The notes under the pieces were generated by a model. It searched no databases, was not told the DNA's origin, and was given only the letters and a program-made list of their open reading frames with translations. This document shows, piece by piece, positions 60,511-64,000 of a DNA stretch of 64,000 bases. Positions within the stretch are counted from its first letter, which is position 1. Every line of letters starts with the position of its first letter. The translations under genes and the position numbers were made by a program. The stretch is from contig NZ_CP155449.1 of the NCBI RefSeq assembly GCF_040518285.1, positions 1,798,001 to 1,862,000 of the forward strand, given 5' to 3'. This DNA is from Knoellia sp. S7-12. GTDB taxonomy: Bacteria > Actinomycetota > Actinomycetes > Actinomycetales > Dermatophilaceae.

Positions 60511-61770
60511 GTGAACGACATCCTTGCTGAACTGCAGTGGCGCGGCCTTGTCGCCCAGACGACCGACGAGGACGCCCTGCGTGGCGCATTGACGGGCGGA
60601 CCGATCACCGCCTACTGCGGCTTCGACCCGACTGCACCGTCCCTGCACTTCGGCAACCTCGTACAGCTCATCGTCCTGCGCCACCTCCAGCGAGCGGGCC
60701 ACAAGGTCATCTGTCTCGTGGGTGGTTCGACGGGCCTCATCGGGGATCCACGACCCAGTGCCGAGCGGGTGCTCAAGACCAAGGAGCAGACCGCCGAGTG
60801 GGTGGCCGGGATCCAGACGCAGGTCCAGCCCTTCCTCGAATTCGAGGGTGACAACGCCGCCATCATGGTCAACAACCTCGACTGGACGGCGCCATTGTCG
60901 GCGCTGGACTTCCTGCGCGACATCGGGAAGCACTTCCGCGTCAACCAGATGGTCAAGAAGGATGCCGTGGCGGCGCGCCTCAACTCGGACGAGGGCATCT
61001 CCTACACGGAGTTCAGCTATCAGATCCTCCAAGGGCTGGACTTCCTCGAGCTCTACCGGGCGCACGGATGCACGTTGCAGACCGGTGGACAGGACCAGTG
61101 GGGCAACCTCACCGCTGGTTCGGACCTCATCCACAAGGTGGAGGGCGAGTCGGTCCACCTGCTCACGACGCCGCTCGTCACCGACTCCGCCGGCAACAAG
61201 TTCGGCAAGAGCGAGGGCAATGCCGTCTGGTTGTCCGCCGAGATGACGAGCCCCTACGCCTTCTACCAGTACTGGCTCAACGTCGAGGATGCCTCCGTCA
61301 TCAAGCTGGTGCGGATCTTCACCGACCGCACCCAGGACGAGGTTGTCGAGCTCGAACGTCAGGTGACGGAGGAACCGTTCCGTCGGGCGGCCCAGCGCAC
61401 GCTCGCAGCCGACGTCACGACTCTGGTGCACGGGGCTGATGCCACGGCGTCGGTCCAGGCTGCATCCGAAGCACTGTTCGGCAAGGGCGACCTCGCGGCC
61501 CTCGACCTCAGAACTCTCGAGGACGCAACGGCAGAGCTACCCGGCGGTGAGGTCTCTTCGGGGATGACCATGACCGACGCCCTCGTGGCTGTCGGTCTCG
61601 TCGATTCACGCAACGCCGCACGCCGTGCGATCGGGGACGGGGGAGCGTCCGTCAACGGCGAAAAGGTCAGCGATCCCGAGTTCACGCTCGCCGATGAGCA
61701 CTTCCTCCACGGGTCGGTGGCCATCCTTCGCCGAGGGCGCAAGTCCATGGCTGCTGCCCGCAAGGTCTAG
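60511..61770 (+). CDS. tyrS: Tyrosine-tRNA ligase
   Basis: Class I synthetase charging tRNA-Tyr. The 419-residue product has the HIGH-type motif PSLHFGNLVQ, the tyrosine pocket FSYQILQGLDFL, GGQDQWGNLTAG and the KMSKS-type KFGKSEGNAVW; the C-terminal S4-like domain ends in AILRRGRKSMAAARKV. Starts at GTG 60511. Followed by a hairpin terminator and the rRNA operon. Confidence 0.96.
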   Translation: MNDILAELQWRGLVAQTTDEDALRGALTGGPITAYCGFDPTAPSLHFGNLVQLIVLRHLQRAGHKVICLVGGSTGLIGDPRPSAERVLKTKEQTAEWVAGIQTQVQPFLEFEGDNAAIMVNNLDWTAPLSALDFLRDIGKHFRVNQMVKKDAVAARLNSDEGISYTEFSYQILQGLDFLELYRAHGCTLQTGGQDQWGNLTAGSDLIHKVEGESVHLLTTPLVTDSAGNKFGKSEGNAVWLSAEMTSPYAFYQYWLNVEDASVIKLVRIFTDRTQDEVVELERQVTEEPFRRAAQRTLAADVTTLVHGADATASVQAASEALFGKGDLAALDLRTLEDATAELPGGEVSSGMTMTDALVAVGLVDSRNAARRAIGDGGASVNGEKVSDPEFTLADEHFLHGSVAILRRGRKSMAAARKV

Positions 61771-61779
61771 AACCGTTGT

Positions 61780-61809
61780 GGCACAAGGCATTTGGGTATG
61801 CCGTGTGCC
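61780..61809 (+). terminator. Hairpin after tyrS containing a GTATGCCG octamer
   Basis: GGCACA-A-GGCAT, loop TTGGGT, ATGCC-G-TGTGCC: 11 paired bases with a single A/G mismatch mid-stem, 10 bases after the tyrS stop. The right arm carries the octamer. Confidence 0.7.
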
Positions 61810-61978
61810 CGCGTGGGTCGGTCAGAGGAGCCGATTTGTGTCTGCCCGGGAGTTCATCTAATGTTCTCGACGTCAGCCCGAAAGGGAGGAACGGACACCA
61901 CCGCGTGAGGCTCGCCTCGCACGAAGTAGGCCGGTCCCAGGGTTGATCCCCACAGCACGAAGCGGCGGAAACGCCGGT

Positions 61979-62099
61979 TTGGAAGAGCGGCCGCGAGGTT
62001 GCTAGTGTGGGTGCACCGCGAAGATCCAAGTCGCGTCGGATTCGGTCACTCTGAGAGTGGGTCACGAATTTGACGCCCAAGTGTGGCCGCGGGTAAGTT
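61979..62099 (+). promoter_or_regulatory. Tandem rRNA promoters
   Basis: First: TTGGAA (61979-61984), 18 bases, TAGTGT (62003-62008). Second: TTGACG (62070-62075), 18 bases, TAAGTT (62094-62099). Tandem promoters 280-380 bases before 16S rRNA are usual for rrn operons. Confidence 0.65.
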
Positions 62100-62380
62100 T
62101 GGAGAGTTGCCCCTGAGTCTGGCCCTGATGGGCTGGGTGGTGGTGTGCGTCCGATCCTTGAGAACTCAACAGCGTGTCAAAAATCGATGCCAATTAACCT
62201 CGTCTGAGGGTGGCTGCGATTCGCCTTTGTGGGTGATGAGTGGTTGTTCTTTTTCGATTATCCTTTGGTTGACAATGATCAAACAGTGTTTTTTGCTGGT
62301 TGTTCTTGCTCAGCTGGGTAGACAACCCTTTATTGGGTTCAGTTTTATCCAACCTCTTTTGGGGGTTGGGTTTGTGAACA
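62100..62380 (+). other. rRNA leader, AT-richer than the surrounding DNA
   Basis: This 281-base leader contains no gene. It includes CTTGAGAACTCAACAGCGTG (near 62156), a motif typical of actinobacterial rRNA leaders and spacers, and T-rich hairpins (AACCC-N6-GGGTT; CCAACC-N9-GGTTGG) just before the 16S 5' end, probably processing or antitermination structures. Confidence 0.6.

Positions 62381-64000
<1,620 letters not shown>

Noticed and set aside
62270..62300. TTGACA in the rRNA leader as a third promoter
   Set aside because: No acceptable -10 hexamer 16-18 bases downstream, and it lies too close to the 16S 5' end.

Overview
This window comes from a high-GC Gram-positive actinobacterium. The cues are a fatty-acid cluster controlled by a PucR-type regulator, PriA in place of a separate HisA, polyphosphate glucokinase, a paired GlnA2/GlnE, genes packed with 4-base start/stop overlaps, and an actinobacterial 16S rRNA gene. 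The overall character fits Micrococcales, probably Intrasporangiaceae; the family-level call is inference. Almost all of the window is chromosomal core metabolism. I see no phage, transposase, integrase, plasmid gene or CRISPR array.

Layout. 1-5.7 kb (minus): fatty-acid initiation and elongation, fasR-like regulator, fabD, fabH, acpP, fabF, accD (cut by the window edge). 5.8-7.5 kb: a small membrane protein and a stand-alone argG. 7.6-12.4 kb: secreted glycerophosphodiester phosphodiesterase, then an ABC-2 transporter co-transcribed with a DesK/DesR-like two-component system. 12.4-15.2 kb (minus): aceE. 15.3-22.1 kb: two membrane PH-domain proteins, DUF3052, an AhpE-like peroxiredoxin, tRNA-Val directly abutting nif3, a zinc-ribbon protein, rhodanese, metZ and an unknown gene. 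22.1-28.8 kb: yaaA, an RNase II family protein, rnpB, a metal hydrolase, an iron-box-controlled Cys-rich mini-protein, ppgK, map, a small acidic protein, panB. 28.9-35.7 kb: secreted M6 metalloprotease, glnA2, glnE. 35.7-41.5 kb: hisD-hisC-hisB-(unknown)-hisH-priA-sseB. 41.5-50.2 kb: infC-rpmI-rplT, an rRNA methyltransferase, an orphan histidine kinase, pheS-pheT, an SDR. 50.2-58.5 kb: argC-(ACT protein)-argJ-argB-argD-argF-argR-argH-mpg. 58.5-61.8 kb: add, a phosphotransferase, tyrS. 61.8-64 kb: rRNA promoter region, 16S rRNA and the start of the spacer.

How the genes work together. The fab cluster makes malonyl-ACP and elongates it. The arg cluster and the distant argG share near-identical ArgR-like operators and so probably form one regulon. 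GlnE should modify a glutamine synthetase other than its neighbour GlnA2. Three clusters (infC, phe, rRNA/tyrS) serve translation.

The most unusual signals are: (i) an octamer, GTATGCCG, found about 40 times on both strands, in several places as inverted pairs at gene ends, resembling in behaviour a DNA-uptake-type or other genome-wide signal; (ii) a FabD fused to a biotinyl-like domain with Arg in place of the modified Lys; (iii) an ACT_7/CASTOR-type protein embedded in the arginine operon; (iv) a consistent leaderless-promoter signature (TAGACT-like -10 placed 6-7 nt before the start codon) at about 20 genes; (v) a tRNA whose 3' end lies one base before the nif3 start codon; and (vi) an IdeR/DtxR-like iron box on the promoter of a 61-residue Cys-rich protein.
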